A stretch of DNA of 64,000 nt from Vanilla planifolia (taxonomy: Eukaryota; Streptophyta; Magnoliopsida; Asparagales; Orchidaceae). Numbering within the stretch: the stretch's first letter is position 1; each line of letters begins with the position of its first letter. The stretch is from contig JAIUJO010000072.1 in assembly GCA_023846275.1 (NCBI GenBank), forward strand, positions 1,979,099-2,043,098, given 5' to 3'. Made by a program: the position numbers and the translations under genes. Under the pieces are notes generated by a model. That model did no database searches. It was not told the origin of the DNA and saw nothing but the letters and a program-made list of their open reading frames with translations. Of this stretch, positions 14,690 to 29,365 are shown one piece after another.

Positions 14690-16160
14690 GTAATTTTGAA
14701 AAATATCTAATGGAGATGGAATAGAAGTTGTTAGATTTTGCTCGACGAGTTCTATTAAGCTAAACATATATTAATTAATTTCAATTATTTTATTTACAAG
14801 CATTTTAACATACTTTACAAGACATTTCTATCATTGCTTAATTTTATAGATAAGAATATTACACTCGTTGTTTTTATTATAATGGAATGCATCTTTCCCA
14901 TAAAATTTATCCCATTTTTTCAAATTTTTTTTTAATTTATCTATATTACTATCAAGCTTGAGTTCTCTCTTGTGACTATTACATCGCTTTAGTTTTGTTA
15001 TATTATATTATTTTAATTTATCTTTTTTTTGAAAAACATAATATATTTACAAAATGTAAAAATAATAATTTATTATTATTTATGCTTACATTTTATAATT
15101 ATAGTATTTCCAAATGGGGTCTAATCGAGATGATAGAAACATCATTTGATGTCATGCTTGATCTCCTTTATTCTTGAAATGTATCTTTCTTGCAAAATTA
15201 TCTCATTTCTTAAAGCTTTTTTCTTTTATTTTTTTATATTATATTCATACCTTTTAACTCATATCAACTTAAACTTTTATTAACATGATATTAAAACTAG
15301 AATTTATGATAATGCATATTTATATAGATTGGTAATTTATAGTAATTTCAAACAAGGTTTGATCAAAAAAGCAACAATCATCACTTGAATTATCTCAATG
15401 ACCAACACAAATCTAATTTTTTTAAAAATATTTTATCTTCTATTATTCTATCATATTTTGTGAGACATTTTTATTTGTACCTTATTTAACTATTAAGATT
15501 TCTATAATCGATCCAATTAGTATCAAGGAATGCAACTTTCAAACACAATTTATTTGATTTTATTAAATGTTTTGCTTTGATTATGTTATATTTCTATATA
15601 GCTTTGAAAACTTAATTATATAACCACTGCATCACTAGCATCTCATTATATTACATTACTTCAGATTAATTGATGTCGACTTAAAAACATTCAGTTTAAT
15701 ATTAAAAAAATTTCGTCACTTACGTTTATTTAATTTGGTAATTTTTAATAATTCCAAATGATGTGTGTTTAAGACAAATCCAACATCTTTGGACTAATCT
15801 TGATGAGCCTTATCCAACTAAATATTAATTTTATATTTTCAAATATTATTTATGAAGATTTTGACATATTTTGTATGAATGTTTTATTCATATTTGATTT
15901 ATTGATAGTAGATCTTACTCTTGATCTTCTCAATATATTTGACTACAGCATTCAAAATTTAATTTCTTTAGTTTCCTCAAACTTTTCACTTTGATTTGGT
16001 TATATTATATTATAACTTTAAATCTCTTATCATGTGAGCTTTAACCACTTTGAATTATATATGTTATCTTAATTCAATGTAACTAATTTTGCATTATTAT
16101 ATATATACTTAATATTAAAATAATAATTTATTATTGCTTATGATTATTTAATTTGGTAAC
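14690..16160 (+). repeat. Higher-order repeat unit 1 (about 1.47 kb)
   Basis: Aligns with 16,165-17,620 at offsets of 1,478 bp (gactattaca at 14,974 and 16,452; cttgaaatg at 15,173 and 16,651) and about 1,466 bp farther right (agctttaa at 16,037 and 17,503). Both copies contain one shortened monomer that jumps from the gagatgaaac region directly to the cttgatctcc region. A shared internal deletion indicates common descent. Confidence 0.65.
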
Positions 16161-16164
16161 TTAT

Positions 16165-17620
16165 AATAATTTCTGATAAGATCTGATGGAGATGAAATAA
16201 AACTTGTTAGATTCCTCTTAACAAGTTCTATTAAATTAAATATTTATTAATTAGTTTAAAATATTCTAATTAGAATGGTCCTAGTACTCTTTAAAAGTCA
16301 TTTTCTATTTGTAATTGATTTTTTGAATGAGAATATAACACTTGATGTCTTTATTATAATTGAATGCATTCTTATTCAATTTATCTCATTTTCTAGCATT
16401 TTTTTGTTTATTTTATTATATTACTATGAAACTCTAATTCACTACCCTAGTGACTATTACATTGCCTTGATTTAGCTATATTATATTAATTCAATTTATC
16501 TATTTTTAAAATTTAGTATTTATTCACTAGATATAAAAACAATAATTTATTCCCATTTATGGTTTACTTTAGTAATTCACAGTACTTCAGAATTGGTTCA
16601 ATTGAGTCAAAACAAGCGTGATTCGATGTTACGCTTTAACTCCTTTATATCTTGAAATGCAACTTTCCAACAAAATGTATCTCATTTCTTCAAAACATTT
16701 GCTTTTATTGGTTTATGCTATACTTATTCAATTTAACTCATTTCGTCATAAACTTTCATTTGCATGATATTAAAATAATAATTTATTGTAACATGTAATT
16801 ATATAGTTTACAAATTTTTAATAGTTTTAAATAATGTTTGAAAAAGAAGAAATAAATATTGTTGGACTCATCTTAGAGACCAATATCTATTTAATATTTG
16901 TTTTATATTTTTAAATATTTTATTTTTTAAAGTTTAACAAGCTTTACGATGCATTTTTATTCAAACCTTATTTATTAAAAGGGGATGTTATACTCAATTC
17001 ACTTAGTATCACGGAATGTATTTTTTTAATAAAATTTATGTAATTTTGTTTTGATTTTGTCATATTTCTATACAACTTTAAAAATCCTATTATATGATCA
17101 TTACATCAGTTTGATCTCATTATATTAGATTTCTTCAAATTATGTTAATTTTTCTTAAATATATTAAACTTAGTACTTAAAAACTATATTATTTATGTTT
17201 ATTTAATTTGGTAATTTTTTATTCTAAACACATCTGATTGAGACAAAACAAACATTATTGGAGTCATCTCAACAAGAATTATTCAACAAAATATTCATTT
17301 TTATTTTTGTTAATATTTTAAAAATATTTTAGCATGCTTTGTGTGAAATTTTTATTCATACATGTTTTGATGATTATAGATGTTCCCATTCGTCTTCTTA
17401 GTTATTGGAATTCAACATTCCAAACAAAGTTTTCTCATTTCTTAAAATTTTTTGCTTTCATTTGGTTATATTGCTATGGAACTCTAAATCTTTTATCGTG
17501 TCAGCTTTAATCATTTTGAATTTGATATATTATATTTCTTCAACTAAACTTGTTCAATCTTTAATATATATGGACTTTATATTTAAATAATAATTTGTTA
17601 TTATTTATTTCTATTTACTT
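16165..17620 (+). repeat. Higher-order repeat unit 2 (about 1.47 kb)
   Basis: Second copy of the four-monomer unit starting near 14,690, including the same shortened monomer (16,600-16,660) and the same ttattataa-gaatgcat variant of the gatctcc box (about 16,350). No third copy was seen directly after 17,620. Confidence 0.65.
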
Positions 17621-20600
17621 TATCAATTGAAAGTAATTCCCAATGAGGTCTGATGAAGGTGAAATATATCTTGTTTGACTCATCTTGACATATTCTATCC
17701 AAATATTTATTCATTTTTTTGTTTTTCAATATTTTATTTTGTCATGTTTTAGTAGACGTTAAAACGAATTTTTACTTGTACTTAATTTTATGATTGAGCA
17801 TAATAGACTCAATCACCATATTTCCTTTGAATACAGTTTTCCCTTATTTGGTTTGGTTATATTTTTATAAAATCCTAAATCGCCTCTAGTGCGACACTTA
17901 CATTTTTATTAGTAATATTATAATTTTTCAATTTATCTCATTAAAAATTTATTATATATTTTAATATTAAAATGATAATTTATTTTTATTTATGCTTGTT
18001 CACTTTGGCCATTCAAAGTATCACAAACGAGTTCAGATCAAGACAAAATAATCATCTTTGGACTCATTGTAAGAAGATTTATCTTATTAAATATTTGTTT
18101 TTATATTTTTAAATAAAAAATTACCTACTGTTATAAAAATTTTAAGAGATATTTTGACTTGTATCTCATTTACTAATAAAGGATGGTACACAATGTTTCC
18201 TTCAAACCTTGGAATGCAACTTTCTCAAGCATTTTATTTCATTTTTCAAACTTTTTTGCTTTGATTTATTTATATTATGTAACCCTAAATATTCAATCAT
18301 CTCCCCTTTACGTCTCCTTGAGTTTGTTATTTTATATTATTTTAATTTATCACATTTAACATTAATTTATATTTTCTTAATATTAAAAATATTACTTTAT
18401 TATTATTTTACTTCATGTACATTTGTAATTTGTAGTAATTCTAAACAATTTGTCATTTTTTCATTTGATTTATTTAATGACAAAACGATAACTTATTATT
18501 AATTATTCTTGTTTAAGTTATTTATTCACTCTAATTCTAAATAGTGTTTGATCGAGACGTAACAATTATTATTAAACTCATCTCAATGAGCACAATCATA
18601 GTACACATTCATTTTTAAATTTTTCAATATATTTTTCCTTGAGTTTTGTCATGCTTTATGAGTGATTTTAATTTTTATATTATTTGATGATTAAAGAATT
18701 TACAATTAAACTCTTTAATATCTTTGAATGCAACATTCTTGTATTATTTATTTTATTTCTTAACATGATTTCCTTTGACTTGGATATATTACAATGTCAC
18801 TTTAAATCACAAATCGTGTTATCATTATATCTCTTTTACTTGGTTAAATATTATATTATTTGACTTATTCACATTTCAATATTATATTTATTAACTTAGT
18901 ACTAAAAATTATAATTTATCCATTTATCTTAATAATATATTGTAATTCCAAACAAGGTCCATTCTAGACGAAACAAATTTTGTTTGGCTCAACTTAATGA
19001 GCTTTGTACAACTAAATGTTCACTTATATATCTTTAAATATTTTAGTTTTTTAGTGTTTGACATACTTAATAAGATGTTTTGATTAGTGTTTTAATTGAA
19101 GATTGAGAATGTTACACTTGATCTCCATATTATCATAGAATTTAACTTTCGTATACAAGTTATTATATTTATTCAAAGTTTTAGCATTGATTTGGAGATA
19201 TTACTACATAACTCTAAATCTCTTCTCATGTGATATTTATAATCTTTTCATTTGTTTGAATACATTATTATAATTTATTTCATTTAACCCTTAATTTATA
19301 TATAGTTAATATTCAAATAATAACTTATAGTTTTTTATTCTTATTTACTTTTCTAATTTGAATTAATTCTAAATGAGGACAAACAAGGATGAAATATTCA
19401 ATTTTTATGAGTTCCATCCAATTGAATATTCATTGTTTTATAAACTTTTTATTCTTAAAGTTTTAAGACCTCTAAGAGACATTTCAATTCCTACCTATTT
19501 TGAAAATTTTTCTTGTTTCACTTGATCCCATTTGTATATTAGAATGCAACATGCCCACATAAGTCAACTCACTTCTTCAAATTTTTTGATTTATGTTCGT
19601 CATATTACTATGCAACTCTAAGGCTGCTCTTGTTTGACCTTTACGAAGCATTAATTTTGTTATATTTTATTGCTTTAATTTATCTCATTTTAATTTTAGT
19701 ACATATTTGCATAATAATGGAATAATAATTCATTATAATTTATGTTTATCTATTTAGGTAATTTGAAATAATTTCAAATTGGATTTGATGAAGATGAAAT
19801 AATTATTAGTAGACTCATTTCTCTAAGTTCTATTCACTTAAAGTTATTTTAAAATTTTAAGATATTTCATTTAATTGGGTTTTCATAAGTTTTATGGGTC
19901 ATATAAATTCACAATTGATTTGAGGATCAAGTTGGTTGCACTTGATGTCCTTGCTATATTGGGTTGTAACTTAACAAATTTATATAATTTTCTCAATGTT
20001 TAATGTTTGTTTAATTACTATGTAATTCTAAATCTCATCTCATAGGAATTTATAAATCTTTTAATTAAATATATTGTATTGATTATTTTTTTGATTTTAA
20101 CTTTAATATATATTCAACTTAAATTAAAAAACTATTTTTTATTATTGATTCTTATCTATATTTATTATTAGATATAATTCAAAATGAGGATTAATTAAGA
20201 TGAAACTAACAATTCTTTAACTCAACTCCATGATTTCTATCAAACTATATATTTATTTTTTAATATTAGTTTGTTATGGTTTTGGCTCACAACATGAGAC
20301 CTTTAGATTAATGCTTTATTAAATAATCAATGAAGTTATATTGATGCGCTATATTATCTTTAAAAGAATTGTTTTGATACATTTTGTATTATTTCTTATA
20401 ATATTTCCCTTTGAAATAGTTATTTTAATAGGTTACTTTAAATCTACTATTATTTATCCTTTAAGATACTTATATTGTGTTATATTACATTGCTTCAATT
20501 GTCCTTATTAAAGTTCAATTATATATTTAGCTAAATAATTTATTATAATTTATGTTTACCTTTTTTGGTATTGCATAATACTTGCATATCATGTCTCATC

Positions 20601-21310
20601 AAGATGAAACACACAACGCTGGTCCCATCTTGATAGGTTCTACCTAGTTAAATATAATTTTTAAAAATATTTTTTAGTATTATATTTTTAATGGTTTTCA
20701 CATTCTTTTTGAGTCATTTTAATTTCTACCTAATTTCATGACTGAGAATATAAATTTTTAATATAATTTATCACATTTTTATAAAAGTTTATTCTTTGAT
20801 TTACTTATATTGCTATGTAACCCAAACTCAGCTCGAATGTGATGCCTAGAAAACTAAAATTTTTTATATCACAATGCATTAATTAAGCTTGTTTTAGTTT
20901 TAATGTACATTTAATTCATATTAAAATTATAGTTTAAAATAATTTATGCTTATCTATATTCATAATAATTTCAAATGAGATTCTATGGAGATGAAAAAGA
21001 TGTCATTTGAATCATCTCAATTAACACTATTAAATTAAATATTTATTCTAATGTTTAAAATTAATTAATTTTAGTAAGTTTTAGCAAATTTTATAGGAAA
21101 TTTTGCATAATACTTAATGATCAAATATGTTGCACTTAATTTTACAATCTTCAAAAGCAATTTTCACATAAAATGTATCTCATTTATTCTATTTTTTTTC
21201 ACTTTGATTTGGTTATATTACTATGTAACCTTTGGTCTCATCTTGTATAATCTTTACATCGTAATGATTTAGTTATGATGCATCATGTCAATTTTTCCCA
21301 TTTGAACTTT

Positions 21311-21326
21311 GATATATATATATATT
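21311..21326. repeat. Short AT microsatellite
   Basis: A run of alternating TA dinucleotides lies in the AT-rich part of a satellite monomer, at the place where other monomers carry ttaatatatatttact. It looks like local slippage in the monomer. Confidence 0.6.
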
Positions 21327-24300
21327 TACTTGATTTGAAAAGAATAATTCATTATCATTTGTGCTTATTCACATTAGTTATTCATAGTAATTTGAAATAG
21401 GATGTGAACATTTTTGGACTTAAGTTAATGAGCCCTAACAAATTAAACATTTTTTATATTTTTAATTATTCTATTTTTTAAGTTTTTGTCTTACTTTATG
21501 AGACTTTTATATTCATACCTATTAAATGATCAAGACAGCCAAACTCGACCTCCTTAATATATTGGAATATAACATTTTTATATAATTTATTTGATTTCTT
21601 CAAATCGTATGATCTTATGAGGTTATAATACAATGTAATATTAAATCTACACTTGCATGATCATTACATCATATTTATTTAGATGTATTATAATGCTTCA
21701 ATTTTTCTTATTTCTAGTTTATTATAAATTTAAATAATATTAAAAAAAATACTTTAATATTATTGTCTTGTTTACTTAGTTAATTAGCAATAATTTGGAA
21801 TAATGTCTAATTAAGGCAAAGCAAATGTTAAAGCACACATCTCAATGAGCGTGATCCTATTTAATAATTTTTTTACATATTTAAATTGTTTACTTTTGAT
21901 AATTTTGCTTGCTTTAAAAGGTATTTCAAGAATACCTTTTTTGCCAATTGAGGATCTTGTACTCAAACTGTTTAGTTCACTAAAATAAAACTTTCTACTA
22001 CAACTTATCATAATTTCTTGAAATTTTCACTTTCATTTTGTTATATTTCTTTATAGCCCCAAATGTTGTATTATATAACTTTTATATCTCCATGATTTGG
22101 TTATATATATTACATTTCATGAACTTATTTCTTTTAATATTTAAATTTTATTTAATTAATTTTAAATTATATTTTATTATTATGTTTATTTACTTTATAA
22201 TTCAAAGTAATTTTGACTGTGATCCATTGGAGATGAAAAATAATGTTTAACATGCCTTGGTGTACTCTATCCAATTAAAATTTCTTTTTTTACTATTTGT
22301 AAATATTTTAGTTTTGTTGTTCTACTCATTTAGTACGATATTTTGTTTCATACATTATTTGTTCATCAACAATGTTACACTCAATATCCTTAGTATCCAG
22401 ATTTGGTATATTACTTTAAACCTTAAACCTCCTCTCATATAATTGTTACATCACTTTGATATAGTAATGTTAGATTGCTTCAATTTAGCTTATTCTAAGA
22501 TTATTATATATTTTATTAATAATAAGAAAATAGTTTTTTTATTTGTTTGGTAACTCATGGTAATTCGAAGCGAGGTCAGATTGGCACAAAAAAATTGTTG
22601 TTGGACTCTTGTTGTCAAGCTCTTTTCAATTAATAATTCATTTTTATATTTTTAGTTGTTTTATTTTTTTAATATTTTGTCTTTCCTTAAGAGACATTTC
22701 TTTACTTAATTTTTTAATTGAGGATGTATTGCCCAATTTTCTTACTATGTTGGAGTGCTTCTTTTTTTATTTAATTTTTTTCCTTACTTATCAATAAAAT
22801 TTGCCTCCTGTTGGGCGTTTACATCATTTCTATTTGGTAATATTACATTCTTAAATGCATCTGATTTCAACTTTTATATATGCCAACATAGTATTAAAAT
22901 GACAACTTAATAACTTTTGTGCTTATTTGCCTGAATAATTCATAATAATTCCAAATGAGACATGATTCAGATGAAATAAACATTATTGGGCTCATATTGA
23001 TGAGTTTATCTACTTAAACATTCATATCTATATTTTTAATTATTTTATTTTCTAATGTTTCGTCATTTCTATGAGATTCCTCATTCCATATTCATTTAAT
23101 GATTTAGGATTTAACACACAATGTCTTTAATATCTTAAAATGCAACTTTTACTTTGAACTTAAGTTATTTATTCAAATTTTTTTCTTTGATTTTTTCATT
23201 TGAAGAAAATGAGAAAGTTATTATCAAAAACTTATATTCCATGATACTAGGGATATCTAGTGCAACATCCTTGAGCGAAAAATTAGGTATGAATAGAGAT
23301 GCCTGAGAAATGTTTGCTTTCTCCCTAGACCAAAATATTTAAAAATAAAGAATAAATGTTTACTTGAATAGAGCTTGATAAGATGAGAACAATGATGTTC
23401 TTTTCATCATAAACTAACCTTGTCTAGAACTACTTCAAATTACTCAAATATATAAGCATAGATAATAAGAAATTATTACTTTAACATTAAATAAGTGTTA
23501 ATATTGAAATTAGTTTAATTGAAGAAAAGTGATATAATCACATTTAGATAATGTAATGGTCACATAAGAAGATATTAAGAGTTATAGAGTAATATAACCA
23601 AATCAAAGCAAAAAAATTTAAGTTAATATGATAAACTATGTGAGAGTTGTATTCCAACATACTAATAAGATCGACATTATAATTCAAGATCATTAAATCT
23701 GGTGTGAGTTGAAATGATTCCTAATGTTTACCAAAATCATCTTAAATAAAATATTTAAAAATATAAAAAATGAATTTTTAATTGACATTGTTCATAAAAA
23801 TAAGTCAAATGATGCTTGTTTCTTCTCGTTCAGACCTTGTTTGGAATTACAATGAATTATTAAAAATAAATAAGCATTTGTAAGGATAAATTATTATTTA
23901 TAGTTTAAATAAATATATATTAAATCTAAAATTAGATAAATATATGCAATGCAATGCAACGAAATCATAGTAATGTAAAGGTAATAGAAGAAGAGGATTA
24001 TAATAACATTGTAAAACAATCAATTCAAAGCAAAAAATTTGAAAAAATGAGATAAATTATACTAGAAAATTTTATTCTAAGATACTAACAAGAATGTCTG
24101 TAACACATTTTATCATGAAATAAGGTAAAAATCATGTCTTGTCAAGAATGTAAAAACTCTACTGAATATTTAATTAGAATTAACTAGTCTAGACGAGTCT
24201 AGAGATTTTTAACTAATCCTAATCTAGTCTTATTTGGAGTTACTTTGAACTATGATAATGAGTAACACTAAATAATGATAAATTGTTATCTTAATATTAA

Positions 24301-24715
24301 GAAAATATATATTAAAGCTAAAATAAGATAAATTTAACTAATAAAATATAACCAATCAATGTAATTTCAATGTCACAAAAGAATAGATCTTGAATTAGTA
24401 AGAATATAACCAAATGTAAATAAAAAGTTGAAGAAATAATACAAATTATACATGATTGTTGGATTCAAAAATACGAAGGAAACTGAGTACAAAATCTTCG
24501 ATCGTTAAATTTGGTATGAATCAAAGGGTTTAATAAAACATGCCATCACCTTAAAAGAAAAATTGTAAAACTTAAAATTAATATTTAATGGGATAAAACA
24601 TAATGAGACTTGTATGACAACATTTTCTTCATCTACATCTGTCCTTGTCTCAAACAATTGTTAATTGCCAAACTAAGTAAACATAAATGCTTATGAAATG
24701 TTATATTAATCCAAA

Positions 24716-25543
24716 TAATGATATATCAAACCCATATTGAGATAAATTAAACAATTCTAATTGAATGAAAAAAGCAATATAAAGGTCACACAAGAGTAGA
24801 TTTAGATTTATAAAATAATATAGCCACAATAAACACAAAACTTTGAAGATGTCAGAAAAATTATAAAGAAAAGTTGACCTTTAATATAATAAGAAGAGTG
24901 AGCATAACATCATAGATTGCCAAATCAAGTATGAATCAAATTTTTTTAAAACTTATATCAACATGATAAAAAATATATTATCCAAAAATACAAACAATAT
25001 TATTTTATAAGCTAGAGCCATATATGAAACTAGTCTAATAATATTAGTTTCATCCACATCAGACCCTAATTTTGAAGTGTTATGAATTACAAAAACAGCA
25101 AATTAGAGTAGTAATAAATTTTTATTTTAAGGTTATATCAAACCTATATTGAGACAAACTAAAGAATTGTAATTTAATGAAATAAAAGTGATATAAAGGT
25201 CACACAAAAGTAGATTAAGATTTATGAAAAATATAGCCACAATAAACACAAAACTTTTAAGATGTGAGATAAATTGTAAAGGAAAGTTGACCTTTAATAT
25301 AATAAAAAGAGTGAATGTAACATCACAGATCACCAAATCAAGTATGAATCAAATATTTTTAAAAGTATGTCAACACAATAAAAAGTATATTATCTAAAAA
25401 TACAAAAAATATTATTTAATAAGATAGAGCTATATATGAAGCTAGTTTAATAATATTTGTTTCATCTACATCAGACCCTAATTTGGAAGTGTTAAGAATT
25501 ACAAAAATAAATAAATAATAATAATAAATTTTTATTTTAATGT
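24716..25543 (-). repeat. Young tandem monomer duplication, period about 412 bp
   Basis: Two adjacent monomers, 24,716-25,130 and 25,131-25,543, are far more alike than typical neighbours. Both carry atagccacaataaacacaaa, a gttgacctttaatataata string and a catc-acatcagaccctaa string. Offsets are 412-414 bp at each landmark, which gives a clean local estimate of monomer length. Confidence 0.8.
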
Positions 25544-27527
25544 TAACTCAATTTATATTAAAACTAAAATAGGAAACTTAGAGTCAAGTAATACAACCAA
25601 ATCAAAGAAATTTAAAGGTCAGATAAAAGGATACTTGGAAGTTCATAGTAATATATAACAAAATCAAGGAAAAAACGTTGGTGCTTTGAGATAAGTTTGA
25701 TAGGAAAGTAGAATTTCAAGATACTAAAGAGATTTAGTGTAGCAACCTCATTGATCCAATCAGGTATGAATCAAAAATGATTTCTAAAATAAACTAAAGA
25801 AATCAAAAATAAAATATCTTCAAATACAAAATAAAATATTTAATTACATGTTTTTATAGATGATTCAAATAGTATGCTTTTATCTTAGTCTTTCAAATTA
25901 GCTAAAATAGAAAAAAAATAATTATAAATAAAAAATAAATTTTAATATTAAATAATAAGATCATTAATATTAAATGAATTACATAAATTGACCCAAATCA
26001 AAGTAATGAAAATGTTACAAGAGAAGAATTAGAGTTTAATAGTAATATAACTTAATCGAAGCCAAAACTTTGAGGAACTAAGACAAATAATTTGAGGATG
26101 CTTCAATCTAAGATACTAAGGAGATTAAGTATAATTTACTCATTAGTTAAATTAGGTATGAATCAAAATATCTCATAAAATAAGCCAAAATTATGAATAT
26201 AAAGTATTCAAAAATATAAAAATAAATATTTAATAAGATAAATCTAATCGAGACGAGCATAGAGACATTTGTTTCATCTCAATCAATCGTCCTTTTGTAT
26301 TACATAGAATTTCAAAAGTAAATAGAATAAATAATAATAAAATATTATTTTAATGTTAAATAAATTATTATTAATGCAAAAATAAGATAAATTGAAGGAA
26401 TATAATATAATCAAATCAATGATATTTAATGGTTAATTGATAACATATGTATAGTTACATAATAATATTTGTGAATAATTACAAAAAGTTTGAGTAAATT
26501 TGATTAATTGTATGAGAAAGTAGTATTTCAATACAATAAGTGAATCAAGTGCAACATCTTCAATTATCATATGGAATGTTAATCAATATAAAATTGTAAA
26601 AAAAATTATTTTCATAGAGCTAATTCTTACACTGATTTACCAAAATGGATGAGAAAACAAATACAAAAAATTAATATTTAATATTGAGAAAATATATATA
26701 TAATAAAAAATGATATAAATTCAAGCAATATAATATAGCCACATCAAAGAAATATAAATGTCACATGACAAGATAATTAGAGTTTCACTATAATATATCC
26801 AAATCTAAAGGAAATATTTGAACAAATGAAATTGATTCTATAATAAAGTTTGCATTCTAAGATTGTGATGAGATAAAGTGTAACATCCTCAACATTTAAA
26901 TCATATATGTTTTGATATGTTTCAAAAAGCATGCTAAAATCACAGAAAATAAAATATTTCTAAAAAATGAAAATGAATATTTCATTAGATAGAGCAAGTC
27001 AATATTTGTCAAAAGATGTTTGTCTTATCAAGAAGGACCTTCTCTCCAACAAGTACAATCGACCAAAAAAATATAAATAAATAATAGTAAATTATTATTA
27101 AAATATCAAAAAATGATATATAATTTTCAAAATCAGATAAATTGATGAAATTTAATAAAAATCAAATCAAAGAGATGTAAACATAATGGGGAGGAAATTT
27201 TTAATTGAATAGTTATTAATAAAATAAAAAATTTCAAAGAATGTGTTAAATTTTGTGAGATAGTTGTATTCCAAGATATAGAAGAGATTGAGTGTAATAT
27301 TTTTAATTATCAAATCAGGCATGAATTAAAAGTTCACATGAAGGAAGGAAAAACTCTTAAGGATAAAATTTTTTAAACTATAAAATTGAATATTTAATTA
27401 CTACATTACTCGAAATTAGTCCAATGATGTGTTCTTTGTATCTATTAAGCCTTATGTGAAAATATTATTAATTAATAAATGTAATTAATCATAAATAACA
27501 AAAAAAATATTATTTTAATATTTTGTA

Positions 27528-27544
27528 AATATATATATATATAT
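27528..27544. repeat. AT microsatellite in a satellite monomer
   Basis: About eight AT dinucleotides sit where the monomer normally carries aaatatatatt. This is simple slippage. Confidence 0.7.
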
Positions 27545-29313
27545 CAAACCTAAAATTAGATAATTAAAGTAATATAATATTTCAAAATCAAAGCGATTTA
27601 AAAAAGACATGAGGAAAATTAGAGTTTCATTATAATGTACCTAAATCTAAGCAAAATAGTTAAACAAATTAAATACGTTATACAAGAAAGTTGCATTCAA
27701 AGATATAAAGGTGAAAAAGAATAACATTGTTGATTGTCAAATGAGGTATGAATCAAATTGTTTTATAAAGCATGATAAAATCCTCAAAAATGAAATATAT
27801 AAAAATATAAAACTAAATATATAATTGGAAACCAGATGTCTAGATGAATTCAACAATGTTTTTTCTTCCAATTAGACCTTATTTGGAATTACTAGAAATT
27901 ACTATTATAAATATGCATAAATAATAGTAAATTATTCTTTAAATATGAGGTAAATATATTTTAAAGATTAAATGAAGTAAATTTAAGCATTAATACATGG
28001 CAAAATTAAGGCGTTATAAAGATTACAAATGAGGAGATTTAGTGTTACAAAGTAATGTTATCGAACAAATGAAAAACCTTTAAAAAGAGATATAAATTAC
28101 AAACAAATGTTTCATTCAAAAATAAAAGAGATTAAATATAACTCCCTTGATCATCAAATCTTGTATACATTTAAATATCTTGTATAGCATTAAAAAACTA
28201 TAGATGATAAAATATTTAAAAAATATATTAAAATTAATATTTAATTGAATTGAGCTCCTTAAGATGAGTCTAACGATATTTGATGATCTCGATTAGACCG
28301 GCTCAAGAATAACAACTTTCCAAGGTAAATAAGTATAAATAGTATAAAATTATTTTTAAAATTAAGAAAATTTATATAAAAAGTTAAGCGAGAAAAATTG
28401 AAACAATGTAATATAACTAAATCAATGTAATGCAGTAGTCACATGATATAAGAATTAGAGTACCATTATATTATAATGAAATCAAAAAAATATTTGAAGA
28501 AAGAAGATAAATAAAAGAAGAAAGTCTATTTCAATATACTAATGTGATTTAGTATAATATCTTTTATCATCAAATGATATAGTAATTGAAATATTTCATG
28601 CAACAAGCCAAAATTTAAGAGAATAAAATAATGAAGAACATAAAATTAATTTTAAATTTGATTGAGACTAGTCCGACGATAGTATCTTTCGATTGGACCT
28701 TATTAGGAATTATGACCTATTGCCTAAGTAAACAATCATAAATAAAAAAATTCACATTTTGAAATTAAGTAAATTTAAATTAAAACTAAAATGAGGCAAA
28801 TTCAAGTAATGTAACATAACCAAATCAAGACGATTAAAAGAACATGCAAGAGAAAATTTACTGTTACATAGTAATATAAAAAATTAAAAGTAAAATATTT
28901 TAAAAAAGAGATAAATTTACAGAAAACTCACATAACAAGATACTCAATAAATGTAGTTTAACGTCCTCAATTATTAAATTAGGTACAAATAAAAATATCA
29001 AATAAACCATGAAAAAGTTATAGAAATTAAAAATTTTAAAACTATATGAAAAATAATTATTTAATTATAAAGATTTTGTTGAGATGAGTCTTATAACATG
29101 TCTTTCATCATGATTAGACCTTATACAAAATTACAACAAATTATTATGATAAATAACCATAAATTATCATACATTATTATTTTATTATTTAGTAAATAAC
29201 ATATTAAAACTCAAATGAGGTAAATTAGAGCATTATATTATAAGAAACCTATAGTAATGTGATGTTCACAAAAGATGGAATTTAGACATTCGTTATCATA
29301 TAACCAAATCAAA

Positions 29314-29365
29314 GGCGATCCAATGTATTGAGTTGCATTCCAATGTATTGAGGCGATCCAATGTA
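29314..29365 (-). repeat. Patchwork micro-duplication
   Basis: ggcgatccaatgta occurs at 29,314 and 29,352, and ccaatgtattgag at 29,320 and 29,340. The first copy replaces the part of the monomer expected between the accaaatcaaag box and the gttgcattcc box. This looks like a deletion filled with sequence copied from just downstream. Confidence 0.55.

Larger units (their letters stand above)
9045..23197 (+). repeat. Satellite array, forward block 3 (largest forward block)
   Basis: About 14 kb of forward monomers, with first-landmark boxes recurring roughly every 350-450 bp. Some monomers lack internal parts (for example those near 15,150 and 16,630). Many open frames here share one peptide pattern (a Phe/Leu/Ile/Tyr-rich string containing FDLVILL-like segments), because they are the same monomer frame read repeatedly. 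None spans more than a fraction of a monomer, and starts and stops are not conserved, so none is called as a gene. Plus-strand landmarks are well preserved near 21,201. Confidence 0.85.
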
